The notes beneath the pieces are model-generated. The model ran no database searches, had not been told where the DNA came from, and saw only the letters and a program-made list of their open reading frames with translations. Position numbers and translations under genes: made by a program. DNA of 64,000 nt from Candidatus Heimdallarchaeota archaeon (GTDB taxonomy: Archaea > Asgardarchaeota > Heimdallarchaeia > Heimdallarchaeales > Kariarchaeaceae), in NCBI GenBank assembly GCA_026702845.1, contig JADCLS010000010.1:1-64000 (forward strand). The letters run 5' to 3'. Below, piece by piece: positions 29,201-38,841 of the stretch. The stretch's first letter is position 1; each line of letters starts with the position of its first letter.

Positions 29201-32200
29201 CTATAGGTTTCTTCTATATTCTCCACCAACTTCATACAGAGCATTGCTAATCTGGCCTAATGAACAATATTTAACCGTCTCCATCAATTCCTCGAATACA
29301 TTACCACCTTCTATAGCAATTTTCTGGAGTTTATTCAGAGCATCAATAGCTTTGCCTTTGTGCTTCTCTTGAAATTTTTTCAGCCTATTGATCTGGAAAG
29401 TCTTCTCCTCTGCTGTGGATCGAATTAACTCATTTACCTCAAGAGCATTATCAGCCCTATTTGGGTTGAGGAAGGTATTAACCCCAATAATGGGGTAACT
29501 TCCATCCATTTTCTTCCATTCATAATACATACTTTCTTCTTGTATTTTTCCACGTTGATACTGTGTCTCCATACTTCCCAGTACACCTCCTCGCTCAGTG
29601 AGACGATGAAATTCCATGAGAACTGCTTCTTCTACCAATTCTGTTAGCTCATCAATAATAAATGCTCCCTGATTGGAGTTCTCATTTTTCGCTACTCCAA
29701 ACTCTCGGTTGATGATAAGCTGAATAGCCATGGCACGTCTCACAGATTCCTCTGTTGGAGTTGTCAATGCCTCATCATAGGCATTGGTATGAAGGGAATT
29801 ACAGTTATCATATATGGCTAATAGAGCCTGTAAGGTAGTTCTAATATCATTGAAATCCACTTCTTGTGCATGTAATGATCGACCGGAAGTCTGAATATGG
29901 TATTTAAGCATCTGACTTCGTGTATTTCCCTTATACAAGTCCTTAATGGCAATTGACCAGATTCTACGAGCAACTCGACCTATTACACTATATTCAGGAT
30001 CCAAACCATTGGAAAAGAAGAATGAGAAGTTAGGTGCAAAATCATCTATATGCATACCTCTACTAAGATAGTACTCAAGAAATGTGAATCCGTTGGCTAA
30101 TGTAAATGCTAGTTGTGAGATTGGATTTGCTCCTGCCTCAGCAATATGATAGCCTGAAATTGATACTGAGTAGTAATTCCGCACATTATGTTTGATGAAA
30201 GCCTCTTGAACATCACCCATCAACCGCAGGGAGAAATCTGTGGAGAATATGCAGGTATTCTGAGCCTGATCCTCTTTTAGGATATCTGCCTGAACTGTAC
30301 CACGTACTCGACTCATGGTTTCTTTCTTAATGCGTTCATATTCATCATCAGGTATGAGCTCTCGTATTTCCTCCCACTCTTTTAGAATTGGAGTTTCTTC
30401 ATTTACCATCCAGTATTCTCCTGAGTGGACATTGAAGCCATATCTACCATCACCAGTTCGTACATAAGCCTCAGCTGCTAATAGTTTACCCTCTTCGACT
30501 ACCCATTTTCTGCACTGCTGCCTTACTGCTGCATTCATGAAAAATGCCAGCATAATAGGAGCTGGCCCATTGATTGTCATTGATACCGAAGTTATTGGAT
30601 TTGATAAATCAAAGCCTGCATACAATCGCTCAACATCTTCAACAGTACAAATTGATACTCCACTCTCTCCAATTTTTCCATAAATATCCATTCGTTCATG
30701 TGGATCCTGACCATACAAAGTAACACTATCAAATGCTGTGGATAATCGTGCAAATTTTTGATCCTTCGCCAGATAATGGAACCTTTTATTGGTATTCTCA
30801 GACAAACCTTCCCCTGCAAACATACGAGTGGGATCCTCAGCTACTCGTTTGAAGGGGTAAACGCCTGCAGTGTAGGGAAAACTACCAGGTACATTTTCCA
30901 ATCGTAGCCATTCAAGTATTTGACCCCAATCCTTGAAGGAAGGTAGGGCTATTTTAGGAATTTTCTGGTGTGAAAGGGATGTACTAAAAGTTTGCACCTT
31001 GATATCCTTACCTCTGACTTGATAGACAAATATATCACTTGCATACCTCTTTATCAATCCCTCCCAAGAATGGATGAGTTCCAGATCATGCTCATCCAGC
31101 TGAGTTTTATAAAACCTAATCTGCCGATCCAAAACATCGAATACATTATTTGAGAGATCAATTTCTCTAGGGGGTTGATTCTCTAAACGTTCATTGGCAG
31201 GTAATTTGGTTTCTTCTAATAGATTTCTTGTGGATTGTAATTGCCATAGTTTTCGTGCTAAATCTGCTTTCTTGAGAGTTTCGCTTTTGTATGTTTTGAT
31301 GGTATCTGCAATCTCAGATAGATAGCGTACACGTTCGGGAGGAACGATATACTTCCGATCTGAAAGCCCAGTTGGGATCTCCAGTTTATTGGTTAGATTC
31401 GAGGTGAAATCCCCAAATTTTTGATTTACTAAGTCCATTAGATATAAATAGAAGGAATTCACGCCTCGATCATTAAATTGACTAGCCATAGTTCCAAAAA
31501 TTGGGAGTTTCTCATCTGGTAGGGATTCTATGTCAAATAATTTTCTGGATCGACGGTATTGTTTGCGTACATCACGTAATGCATCAATAGATCCTTTCCT
31601 TTCAAACTTATTGATTACAATAGCATCTGCAAAATCAATCATATCAATCTTCTCAAGTTGTGTAGCTGCACCATATTCAGATGTCATCACATACACCGAT
31701 ATATCTGATAGTTCAGTAATTTCAGTACTTGATTGGCCAATACCACTGGTTTCAACAATGATTAAATCATAACCAAGTGCTTTACAAGTCATGATGGCAT
31801 CACTAATGGCCTTGCTTGTGGCTAGATTTGATCTCCTTGTTGCAAGACTTCTCATGTAGACCCGTTTTGTATGTGAAAGAGAATTCACACGGATTCTGTC
31901 AGCAAGAAGAGCTCCTCCTGTTTTCTTTTTAGATGGATCAATTGAAAGTAATGCCAGTGTTTTGTTATCATAATCCATTAAAAAACGACGAATTAACTCA
32001 TCGGTAAGAGAACTTTTACCTGCACCTCCGGTTCCTGTTATTCCAATCACCGGTACTGTGGTTTCTACGAATAGTTCCTTGATCCGTTCAGGTAATACTT
32101 GATTATTCTCAATATCTGAGATCAAGCCTGCAGTATACCTCCAAAATAACTCTGTCTGATCACTAGTATTTTGATGATAAAATTCTGATGTATTAAAATC

Positions 32201-32635
32201 ACAGACTTCAAGAATATGATTAATCATCCCCTGTAATCCCATTCGTCTACCATCATCCGGAGAAAATATCTTGTTAATTCCGTATGCTTCCAATTCTGCA
32301 ATCTCATCAGGAACAATGACTCCACCTCCTCCTCCAAAGATCTTGATATGTGATGCGTTGAACTGGTTTAATAGATCCTTCATATATTTGAAGAATTCCA
32401 TGTGTCCCCCTTGATAAGAAGATACAGCTATCCCCTGAGCATCTTCTTGAATAGCAGCAATAACGATATCCAAAACAGAGCGGTTATGACCTAGATGAAT
32501 GACCTCTGCCCCACTATCCTGCAAGATTCTCCTCATAATACCTATAGATGCATCATGTCCATCAAATAATGAGGTTGCAGTAACTATACGAATCATATGG
32601 GAGGATTTGTACACTTCAGGTTCTGTAGATTGCAT
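29201..32635 (-). CDS. icmF: Fused isobutyryl-CoA mutase (IcmF)
   Basis: 1144 residues. The N-terminal B12-binding domain (about 12-150) carries the DGHDAS box (25-30) with the cobalt-binding His27, and later SSYQGGHMEFF and FGGGGGVI. The middle is a MeaI-type GTPase with GTGGAGKSS near 208-216. The C-terminal part is the mutase barrel with VYPFKRVAEDPTRMFAGEG, LSTAFDSVTLYGQDPHERMD and TSVSMTINGPAPIMLAFFMN, which match IcmF rather than plain methylmalonyl-CoA mutase. The enzyme exchanges isobutyryl-CoA and butyryl-CoA, linking branched and straight chain oxidation. Assignment to IcmF is strong; alternative acyl substrates such as pivalyl-CoA are possible. Confidence 0.95.
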   Translation of the reverse strand: MQSTEPEVYKSSHMIRIVTATSLFDGHDASIGIMRRILQDSGAEVIHLGHNRSVLDIVIAAIQEDAQGIAVSSYQGGHMEFFKYMKDLLNQFNASHIKIFGGGGGVIVPDEIAELEAYGINKIFSPDDGRRMGLQGMINHILEVCDFNTSEFYHQNTSDQTELFWRYTAGLISDIENNQVLPERIKELFVETTVPVIGITGTGGAGKSSLTDELIRRFLMDYDNKTLALLSIDPSKKKTGGALLADRIRVNSLSHTKRVYMRSLATRRSNLATSKAISDAIMTCKALGYDLIIVETSGIGQSSTEITELSDISVYVMTSEYGAATQLEKIDMIDFADAIVINKFERKGSIDALRDVRKQYRRSRKLFDIESLPDEKLPIFGTMASQFNDRGVNSFYLYLMDLVNQKFGDFTSNLTNKLEIPTGLSDRKYIVPPERVRYLSEIADTIKTYKSETLKKADLARKLWQLQSTRNLLEETKLPANERLENQPPREIDLSNNVFDVLDRQIRFYKTQLDEHDLELIHSWEGLIKRYASDIFVYQVRGKDIKVQTFSTSLSHQKIPKIALPSFKDWGQILEWLRLENVPGSFPYTAGVYPFKRVAEDPTRMFAGEGLSENTNKRFHYLAKDQKFARLSTAFDSVTLYGQDPHERMDIYGKIGESGVSICTVEDVERLYAGFDLSNPITSVSMTINGPAPIMLAFFMNAAVRQQCRKWVVEEGKLLAAEAYVRTGDGRYGFNVHSGEYWMVNEETPILKEWEEIRELIPDDEYERIKKETMSRVRGTVQADILKEDQAQNTCIFSTDFSLRLMGDVQEAFIKHNVRNYYSVSISGYHIAEAGANPISQLAFTLANGFTFLEYYLSRGMHIDDFAPNFSFFFSNGLDPEYSVIGRVARRIWSIAIKDLYKGNTRSQMLKYHIQTSGRSLHAQEVDFNDIRTTLQALLAIYDNCNSLHTNAYDEALTTPTEESVRRAMAIQLIINREFGVAKNENSNQGAFIIDELTELVEEAVLMEFHRLTERGGVLGSMETQYQRGKIQEESMYYEWKKMDGSYPIIGVNTFLNPNRADNALEVNELIRSTAEEKTFQINRLKKFQEKHKGKAIDALNKLQKIAIEGGNVFEELMETVKYCSLGQISNALYEVGGEYRRNL

Positions 32636-32717
32636 GATGAAGGGGAGCTACTCATTAAAAAAAACCATTCTATAGGTATAGTAAAAAAATGTTGAGAAAT
32701 ATAAGATCAAAGAGATA

Positions 32718-33128
32718 TTAAAAGTCCATAGAAGAAAAGGGAGTGATTTCCTGTATTACCTGGATTGCCAGTGATGCAGTTTTTATAACTTCATCATCAT
32801 CATCTCGGTTAACGATTTTAGTTAGGATGGGGATCATACTGGCCAATTTCAACTTACCAATCATCTGAATAATTGCAATTCTCACTGTTTTGTGATGATC
32901 ATGAAGTAGTGTATGCTTTAATTTCGCCACAGGTGTTGGATCATCAATGAATTGTAATGTTTTAACAGCCAAAAGTCTATCCCCTTCTACCTCTGAATGT
33001 ATGATGGTGTCAATTAGTATGGGAATTATAGCTTCAAAATTCTTCTCCTCAAAATTCTGCTTGACTTTAGTTTCAGGGTAATGAGATTCCAATTTTGATA
33101 GAAGCTGACTGAAGGTCTGAACTGTCAT
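32718..33128 (-). CDS. Small HEAT-repeat protein
   Basis: 136 residues of helical repeats in which a middle block (LLHDHHKTVRIAIIQMIGKL) and an end block (DDEVIKTASLAIQVIQEITP) show the HEAT/PBS-lyase pattern. The C-terminal motif is nearly the same as that of the 143-residue HEAT protein at 55707-56138 (AASIAIQVINGITP), so the two are paralogues. Probably a scaffold. Divergent from taw1. Confidence 0.7.
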   Translation of the reverse strand: MTVQTFSQLLSKLESHYPETKVKQNFEEKNFEAIIPILIDTIIHSEVEGDRLLAVKTLQFIDDPTPVAKLKHTLLHDHHKTVRIAIIQMIGKLKLASMIPILTKIVNRDDDDEVIKTASLAIQVIQEITPFSSMDF

Positions 33129-33228
33129 TTTTCCAACAGTGTGTGTTGAGTTTAATACTATTTTCTTTATCTGATGAAATATCGATTTGTTGTTTTCATG
33201 ACACCAATTATTGGTTATTCATCTCAAA

Positions 33229-33237
33229 TTTAAAATA
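33229..33237 (+). promoter_or_regulatory. TATA box of taw1
   Basis: TTTAAAATA is centred 26 bases before the ATG at 33259, the spacing of an archaeal TATA box to a leaderless transcript start. Confidence 0.5.
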
Positions 33238-33258
33238 TCACCCATTTAGTGTACTACT

Positions 33259-34263
33259 ATGGAAAATGGTCCTATTGAACTATGCGAGGGGATCCCTCAA
33301 GATCTTCGTAAAACTCTGGAAAAGCAGCAGTATTACCTCGTAGGAGAACATAGTGGTGTAAAACTATGTAAATGGACAAAAGACGATATTCGATCCCTAG
33401 GCTCTTGCTATAAGTATAAATTTTATGGGATAGAATCCTATCGCTGCCTACAGGCTTCCCCTGCACTCACATGGTGTACTGAACGCTGCAGTTTTTGTTG
33501 GAGAGGATTCTCATATGCAGGTGGAGACAGTATGGAGAACGTCAAGCATGAAAATCCAGAGGCTGTATTAGATGGTATGATTGAGGGTCAAAGATATCTA
33601 ATGTCAGGATTTGGAGGTCATCCAGCAGTACCTAGAGAGAAATGGGAGCGAGGTAATGAGCCTAAACATGTTGCTATTTCACTTTCGGGAGAACCAACCC
33701 TCTATGAACATCTTGATGATTTTATAAAATTATGTCACGATCGGGGAATGACCACTTTTTTGGTTACCAATGGTACAAATCCTGAAGTATTAGCTAACCT
33801 ACAACATTTGCCTACACAATTATATCTTACTGTAGCAGGTGGTTCTCAAAGAGTACACTCCAGTATCACGAGACCATTCAATCCCAAGCAGGCATGGAAG
33901 AAAATGAATGAGACCATCGATCTCTTTCCCTCTCTGGATACCCGAAAAGTACTCAGAATGACACTCGTGAAGGAAAAAAACATGGTTGAGCCTGAGAAAT
34001 ATGCTGAGATGTTTCTACGTTCAGAAGCTCATTTTCTAGAAGCCAAGGGATTTGTTTCTGTTGGAGATGCAAGGAATAATCATGGATATGAACGAATGCC
34101 AAAGATCGAGGAGATAGTAGAATTCAGCGAGCAAATAATTGCTGCAGCACCTGAAATAAAGCTAATTGATAAATCTGTAAGTTCTTGTGTAACCCTCATG
34201 GCAAAAGAAGATTATCCATGGAGGATTATGAAATTTGATCATATAGATTACGATATTAACTAG
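33259..34263 (+). CDS. taw1: 4-demethylwyosine synthase (Taw1/TYW1-type radical SAM)
   Basis: 334 residues. The radical-SAM cluster motif is C73, C77 and C80 (WCTERCSFCWRG); an N-terminal GEHSGVKLCKWT and a downstream ISLSGEPTLYEHL complete the TYW1 pattern. Taw1 builds the tricyclic base from m1G37 of tRNA-Phe using pyruvate. No wyosine-pathway partners (Taw2, Taw3) are next to it. The start ATG sits 26 bases after a TATA box. Confidence 0.94.
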   Translation: MENGPIELCEGIPQDLRKTLEKQQYYLVGEHSGVKLCKWTKDDIRSLGSCYKYKFYGIESYRCLQASPALTWCTERCSFCWRGFSYAGGDSMENVKHENPEAVLDGMIEGQRYLMSGFGGHPAVPREKWERGNEPKHVAISLSGEPTLYEHLDDFIKLCHDRGMTTFLVTNGTNPEVLANLQHLPTQLYLTVAGGSQRVHSSITRPFNPKQAWKKMNETIDLFPSLDTRKVLRMTLVKEKNMVEPEKYAEMFLRSEAHFLEAKGFVSVGDARNNHGYERMPKIEEIVEFSEQIIAAAPEIKLIDKSVSSCVTLMAKEDYPWRIMKFDHIDYDIN

Positions 34264-34401
34264 GATGAATACTTTTTGTAGGATTTCCTCAAAAAACAAG
34301 TAAAATTATAGGATTCATTTCGATGAATTAAAAACTCAATTCATTTCATATTGGATAAGGTAATCTATACCATATTTTACGTGAATTAAAATGGTGATAA
34401 C

Positions 34402-34734
34402 ATGTCCACAGCAGAAAATCAAGTTAAAGAAGCAATTGAGATATTGGCTAATATTAGCGAGGACACCGCAATACCAAGGAATATTAGAAGAGTAGCTACA
34501 CAAAGTCAAGAAATACTACAGGATGAAAGCTTAGAGTTGGCAGTACGAGCAATCAATGCCATTGAGATGTTGGAGGATACTACAGGAGATCCAAATTGTC
34601 CGAATCATGCTAGAACATTAATTTGGCACATTATAACCCGTCTAGAGTTACCCACTGGTGATGATGACTGGGATGATGATGAGTATTATGATGAGGATGA
34701 TGAGGACTGGGATGACGACTATGATGAAGAATAA
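34402..34734 (+). CDS. UPF0147 family protein
   Basis: 110 residues. The N-terminal ~85 residues match the archaeal UPF0147 pattern (AIPRNIRRVA, ESLELAVRAINAIEMLEDTT, NCPNHARTLIWHI), a small helical protein of unknown role. The C-terminal tail is a long run of Asp/Glu/Tyr (DDWDDDEYYDEDDEDWDD) that looks disordered. A GGTGA lies a few bases before the ATG. Confidence 0.85.
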   Translation: MSTAENQVKEAIEILANISEDTAIPRNIRRVATQSQEILQDESLELAVRAINAIEMLEDTTGDPNCPNHARTLIWHIITRLELPTGDDDWDDDEYYDEDDEDWDDDYDEE

Positions 34735-34855
34735 TTAATCTCTGATCAATATAAGATTTTCATTGTAAACAAACAAAATTACTAGATCATCTGTATTATT
34801 TCGATATATCTATTAATAATTATTATTATAATGAATCAAAGGAATATTTCCTTCA

Positions 34856-34970
34856 GGCGAGATGTCCGAGCTTGGCCCAAGGAGCCAGATTCGAATGATA
34901 GGGTGGCATTCACCCATTCCAAACTACCTGGTGTGCTACGCACTCGTGGGTTCAAATCCCACTCTCGTCA
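34856..34970 (+). tRNA. Type II tRNA, anticodon CGA (Ser by anticodon), with ~30-nt intron
   Basis: Acceptor GGCGAGA (34856-34862) pairs with TCTCGTC (34963-34969) with one G-U; discriminator A at 34970; T arm GTGGG-TTCAAAT-CCCAC. The anticodon stem CCAGA/CCTGG has one A-C mismatch. The loop TTCGAA gives anticodon CGA (34892-34894). The intron, about 34896-34925, holds a GGGTG/CACCC hairpin and pairs with the loop as a bulge-helix-bulge. The 14-nt variable arm and the A discriminator are more Leu-like than Ser-like, so amino-acid identity is uncertain. Confidence 0.8.
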
Positions 34971-35036
34971 TTAGTAACCAAATGCGATAACTGATTCAAA
35001 GCATTTTTAAAATCTCAATACGTGTTATAATTATAG

Positions 35037-35864
35037 ATGAAAATTATCTCCATCAGCATTTACTCAAGAGAATATGAATTAGTATTTCATAAAACTATTG
35101 AGAAATCTCTGAATGAGGATAGAATGGAGATAATATCTGCATTTCTCAATGGTGTTAACCAATTTGGAAAGGAAACCTTTAGTGAGGACCTAAGGAGAGT
35201 TGATATGAATGGTGTATGGTTAGATTTCCTACACATTGAGAATTATGTAATCGTCATGGTAATTGAAATCGATTTGAATTATACCGAGGAAGAGAATATA
35301 GTATATGATTCTGTGATTGAACAGATTGAGGAATTTATTCATGGTATGCTTCTTGATCAAAGTTTCTCCTTAGAGACACCAGATGATATGGAATTCTTCA
35401 GTGAATTTATTGAGATGAAACTGCAAGCATTGCAATTAGGTAAAATCAATATTCCCAGTAATATTAAACTAGGGAGCACTGATTGGAGTCTAGATATGGC
35501 TATGGTATGCGAGAGTAATGGTATTTTAATTCATGATAAAAAATATTCTCATCGTAATTTAGATCCCTATCTCATCAGTATGATGCTCTCAACATTTCAA
35601 AGCTTCGCCAGGATAGAATTCAATTTCACTTTGAAGAAAATCCACATTGGAAAGCAAAAATTATGTGTTGAAAGTAGTGGAGATAAGATATTTACGTTGA
35701 TAGTTTCGATAGGTGAAACAAATGTGAAATCCATGTCTACAAAAACACGTAATTTGATCGATCGAATTTTATATTCCATCTTGTCTGCTGTTGAGCAAAA
35801 ATTGATAGAAATACAGGATGAAGAGCTGTTTTACAGTATACTTGATGAATATAGTATCAATTGA
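35037..35864 (+). CDS. Tandem longin/roadblock-like domain protein
   Basis: 275 residues in two similar alpha/beta halves, about 1-120 and 150-265. Each half has the pattern of a short strand, a loop, a helix of ~20 residues (ISAFLNGVNQFGKETF; LISMMLSTFQSFARIEF), three strands and a C-terminal amphipathic helix (VIEQIEEFIHGML; RILYSILSAVEQKLI). That layout is found in longin and roadblock domains that act as small-GTPase platforms and are expanded in Asgard archaea. The match is by pattern only. The stop overlaps the TTG end of the frame of nurA. Confidence 0.5.
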   Translation: MKIISISIYSREYELVFHKTIEKSLNEDRMEIISAFLNGVNQFGKETFSEDLRRVDMNGVWLDFLHIENYVIVMVIEIDLNYTEEENIVYDSVIEQIEEFIHGMLLDQSFSLETPDDMEFFSEFIEMKLQALQLGKINIPSNIKLGSTDWSLDMAMVCESNGILIHDKKYSHRNLDPYLISMMLSTFQSFARIEFNFTLKKIHIGKQKLCVESSGDKIFTLIVSIGETNVKSMSTKTRNLIDRILYSILSAVEQKLIEIQDEELFYSILDEYSIN

Positions 35865-35935
35865 GCGTTGATAAAATCATCAAATTAGCTGTAACATTTT
35901 ATTGGTTTAATTATTCAATTCTTATATCTCTGTGT

Positions 35936-37063
35936 ATGAGACAAGAGGATGCAAGAACCATGGTAGATTTAGAAGAAACAATTGCCAGAATCAAACAAAA
36001 ATTGCTTGAAGAGAGGGTTTGGCTAAGAAAATTCAAGAGTTTTTCTAGATCGATAAATTTCCTTGATGATCCATTTTTAGAGGATAAGCTGATACATAAA
36101 ATAAGTAAAGAGCTACCTTCAATTAGTAAAATATCAGGAGTGGATGGAGGGTTGATTTCAGAAGCCCTTGCAGGACTTGATCTAATATTATACAGAGCGG
36201 TAGGAGTGACCTTTCATGGTATCGGAGATAAAGTTAAAGCCTCCTATACGCCCAACTTTGACCCCAGTCCAAACACCTATATCGCACCTTCATTACCCTC
36301 TAGACACGAATTTCTCAAATTATCAACACTTTACCGTCTTCTTATTGAATATGATGTTGCGATTCAGACAATGAAGAGTCAAAATCCAACAGTGTTGTTT
36401 TTAGATGGAAGAGTAGTGCCGCAAAGTAGTGATTTTCAAGACATTCATCAACAATCACCACAGATAATCAAGGTTGAAAATGCAGTGAAAGAGAAGTATA
36501 GAGAGCTCATCCAAACCGCCTTTGATAAAAATATCATCATTTGTGGGATAATAAAGGATTCTAGATCCAGATCTCTTTGTACAACTTTGCTAAAAGAAAT
36601 TCCTGATTGGATCCAGTTCAAAGGTGTAGATTCCTCTTTTGTTAAAGGTTGGAGAAAGAATCTTGAATTTATGTTGGATCATAATCTTGCTGAAGGAATA
36701 CTAGAGGCTGGAGAGAGGACTTCGTGGCACATTATTGAAGGACCAAAATGGGTTTCTCCTAAATATCCCTTCAAAATAATAAGCTCCTTGGTAAAATTAG
36801 TTGCAGAAGATCTTCCAATAAAAATTGAGATAATCTATAATAAACAGTTTGAATCCTCCATGACTATAGTTCTCGGGGCATTAGCAACACTTAGTCAGCA
36901 TGGGTTACCTCTTGCTATACCAACCATCATTTTAGAGGCAGATGAACGTGTGAAATTGAAGGGAGAAGATCTTGACAGGGTATTGACAGAGATATCAATT
37001 GCATTCAACATTCCCACATCAGAATTAAGAAAGAGGAGAAATTTCACCTCATCTCTGGATTAG
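35936..37063 (+). CDS. nurA: NurA 5'-3' nuclease
   Basis: 375 residues from the ATG at 35936; the frame also opens at a TTG overlapping the previous stop, but the extra 25 residues are not family-like. Signatures are SGVDGGLISEALAGLDLIL at the N-terminus and VLFLDGRVVPQ, which hold acidic metal ligands, and later KGVDSSFVKGW and LEADERVKL. NurA forms a toroid with HerA to resect DNA ends. It converges with herA and overlaps its 3' end by 15 bases. Confidence 0.85.
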   Translation: MRQEDARTMVDLEETIARIKQKLLEERVWLRKFKSFSRSINFLDDPFLEDKLIHKISKELPSISKISGVDGGLISEALAGLDLILYRAVGVTFHGIGDKVKASYTPNFDPSPNTYIAPSLPSRHEFLKLSTLYRLLIEYDVAIQTMKSQNPTVLFLDGRVVPQSSDFQDIHQQSPQIIKVENAVKEKYRELIQTAFDKNIIICGIIKDSRSRSLCTTLLKEIPDWIQFKGVDSSFVKGWRKNLEFMLDHNLAEGILEAGERTSWHIIEGPKWVSPKYPFKIISSLVKLVAEDLPIKIEIIYNKQFESSMTIVLGALATLSQHGLPLAIPTIILEADERVKLKGEDLDRVLTEISIAFNIPTSELRKRRNFTSSLD

Positions 37064-38542
37064 TTCAGTTTGTTCATACCGTTTAGACACATTACTAAGG
37101 CTTGTATTATCAAACTCAGCTTCAATATACTTCTTTCTCACTTGAATAAAAATGGGAAAATTTACTGCAGAACCCGCAAGCAAGGCTTCACCCACTCCTA
37201 AGGTTGTAAGTAGTTGCAGTGTTTCCTGATTAATACCCTCTGATGTTTTACCTATGTAGGAGAGATCATAGGGATTAAGAATTCTCATGATAAGATGTGA
37301 ATTACATTGTGATAAAGCAGTTGTTGATAGGTTCACAGGCCGTTGACTGATTAGAACCAGTGAACATAGAAATTTTCGACCCTCTCTAGCAATAGTATGG
37401 ATTATTGACTTTGCAGAACTACTCTCTGTTTCAGGGGCAAATTGATGTGCCTCCTCAATGAAGGAAATCACAGGTGGAATTTCCTGAGATCGACGTAATT
37501 CAAATAATCTACTTAGATAATAATGCAGAATCACCCTTTTTTTCCATAATGATGTCAGACTAGAAAGATCAATAATGGTTAATCTCCCAGGTTTGATGGT
37601 ATGCAAAAGATCAGGATTCTCAACGTTACTAAATAAATGAGTTGATTGAAGCTGGCCAAGCCAGCCGAGTAAAGCCTCTTTCACAAGCGGATTCATTTCT
37701 CGCTCATATACCTTGGATATTATTGATTCTATTGTGAAAGGTTTGTTATCAAATCGTAGATCAGATAGAATACGACTCAATTCTCTCATCTGAGCAGAAC
37801 TCATAGTAGGAAATAATTTACCAAAATCACCAACTCTGAGATTACCAATCGCCATACTAAGCGAATCACTTGAGATCTTCTGAACATCCACATTAAAAAA
37901 TCTTGAATCTGAAGTTAATCTTGTCAGATCACCATATTCTCCATGTACATCGAACAAAACCAGTGCTGGACGACCTTCGTTAGGATGTCTTCTCAGTATC
38001 TCCTCTATGAGTACAGAGGTGGTGTAGGACTTACCACCACCTGAAATAGATAGAATAGCCAGATGTTTTTGAAGTAAATTATCTAGATTGATGGAAGCAG
38101 ACATCTCGGATTGGCGTAATCTACCGAGATGTAATCCTGTGACATCTAATCCTAAGAATCGTATAAGAGTCTCTTTTGATGCATAATGTATCTGTGAACC
38201 AGGTAATACAGGTTTAGTATTACGAATTTTTACACCATCTTTATATGCACCTAATACTTTAATTTTAGCAACTAAGTAATCCCATCGCTCAGAGGGATAG
38301 ACAGATTGTACAGATAATCCTTGAGATGAGCCATGAATAATATCAGGTGAGGAGAAGTACCTATTGGTTCTACGAAGGGATTGCACAACACCCAATACTA
38401 GGTTGGATTGTTGCTCGCTTTGAATAAAAGTTCCAGTCTCAATACTTTCTCTTGCATTGCTCTCAGAAACAACCATCTCAAATTCTAATGAAGTGGGGCC
38501 ATTCTCATTGGCAACTACAGTACCTAAGGCTGGAGTGTGCAT
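37049..38542 (-). CDS. herA: HerA hexameric DNA helicase
   Basis: 497 residues. An N-terminal HAS barrel precedes the P-loop SISGGGKSYTT (GGGKS at 168-172), then DVHGEYGDL at 198-206, VISFIEEAHQFAP as Walker B and a C-terminal SLVLISQRPVNLS sensor region. HerA translocates on double-stranded DNA with NurA. Mre11 and Rad50, which accompany herA in many archaea, are not in this window. Confidence 0.93.
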   Translation of the reverse strand: MHTPALGTVVANENGPTSLEFEMVVSESNARESIETGTFIQSEQQSNLVLGVVQSLRRTNRYFSSPDIIHGSSQGLSVQSVYPSERWDYLVAKIKVLGAYKDGVKIRNTKPVLPGSQIHYASKETLIRFLGLDVTGLHLGRLRQSEMSASINLDNLLQKHLAILSISGGGKSYTTSVLIEEILRRHPNEGRPALVLFDVHGEYGDLTRLTSDSRFFNVDVQKISSDSLSMAIGNLRVGDFGKLFPTMSSAQMRELSRILSDLRFDNKPFTIESIISKVYEREMNPLVKEALLGWLGQLQSTHLFSNVENPDLLHTIKPGRLTIIDLSSLTSLWKKRVILHYYLSRLFELRRSQEIPPVISFIEEAHQFAPETESSSAKSIIHTIAREGRKFLCSLVLISQRPVNLSTTALSQCNSHLIMRILNPYDLSYIGKTSEGINQETLQLLTTLGVGEALLAGSAVNFPIFIQVRKKYIEAEFDNTSLSNVSKRYEQTELIQR

Positions 38543-38841
38543 ACAGATACTAGGATCCTTATACTATTTAAGCAAGAAAGACAGTAAATTATAACTGAAG
38601 AAATTAGCCCAATCGTCTATGGATCAATCGTGTAAACTCTTATTAGAAAGCCAGGCGCTCTAATTGTTTAGGAAAATTCATCGAAGCGCGGAATGTCCAT
38701 CCCAAATCTAGTGTTTCCCCGCTTTTCACTCAAAAAATCTTATTCAGGGGCAAGGATAAATCAATATAATCAATAATCAAAAGGCGAAAATCTATACTTG
38801 TGTAATCTTCTTTATATTTCTGATGTCAGAAGTTAATAAAA
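38543..38841. other. Intergenic region with an imperfect hairpin
   Basis: The gap between herA and an SDR gene, which diverge. It holds an imperfect hairpin of arms 38684-38693 (AAGCGCGGAA) and 38715-38724 (TTCCCCGCTT), 9 of 10 paired, with a 21-base loop. A TATA-like TTATATTT near 38811-38818 lies about 26 bases before the TTG start of the SDR. No small gene is evident. Confidence 0.45.

Noticed and set aside
33143..33343. 66-codon + strand ORF before taw1
   Set aside because: Overlaps the real taw1 start in another frame; no family.
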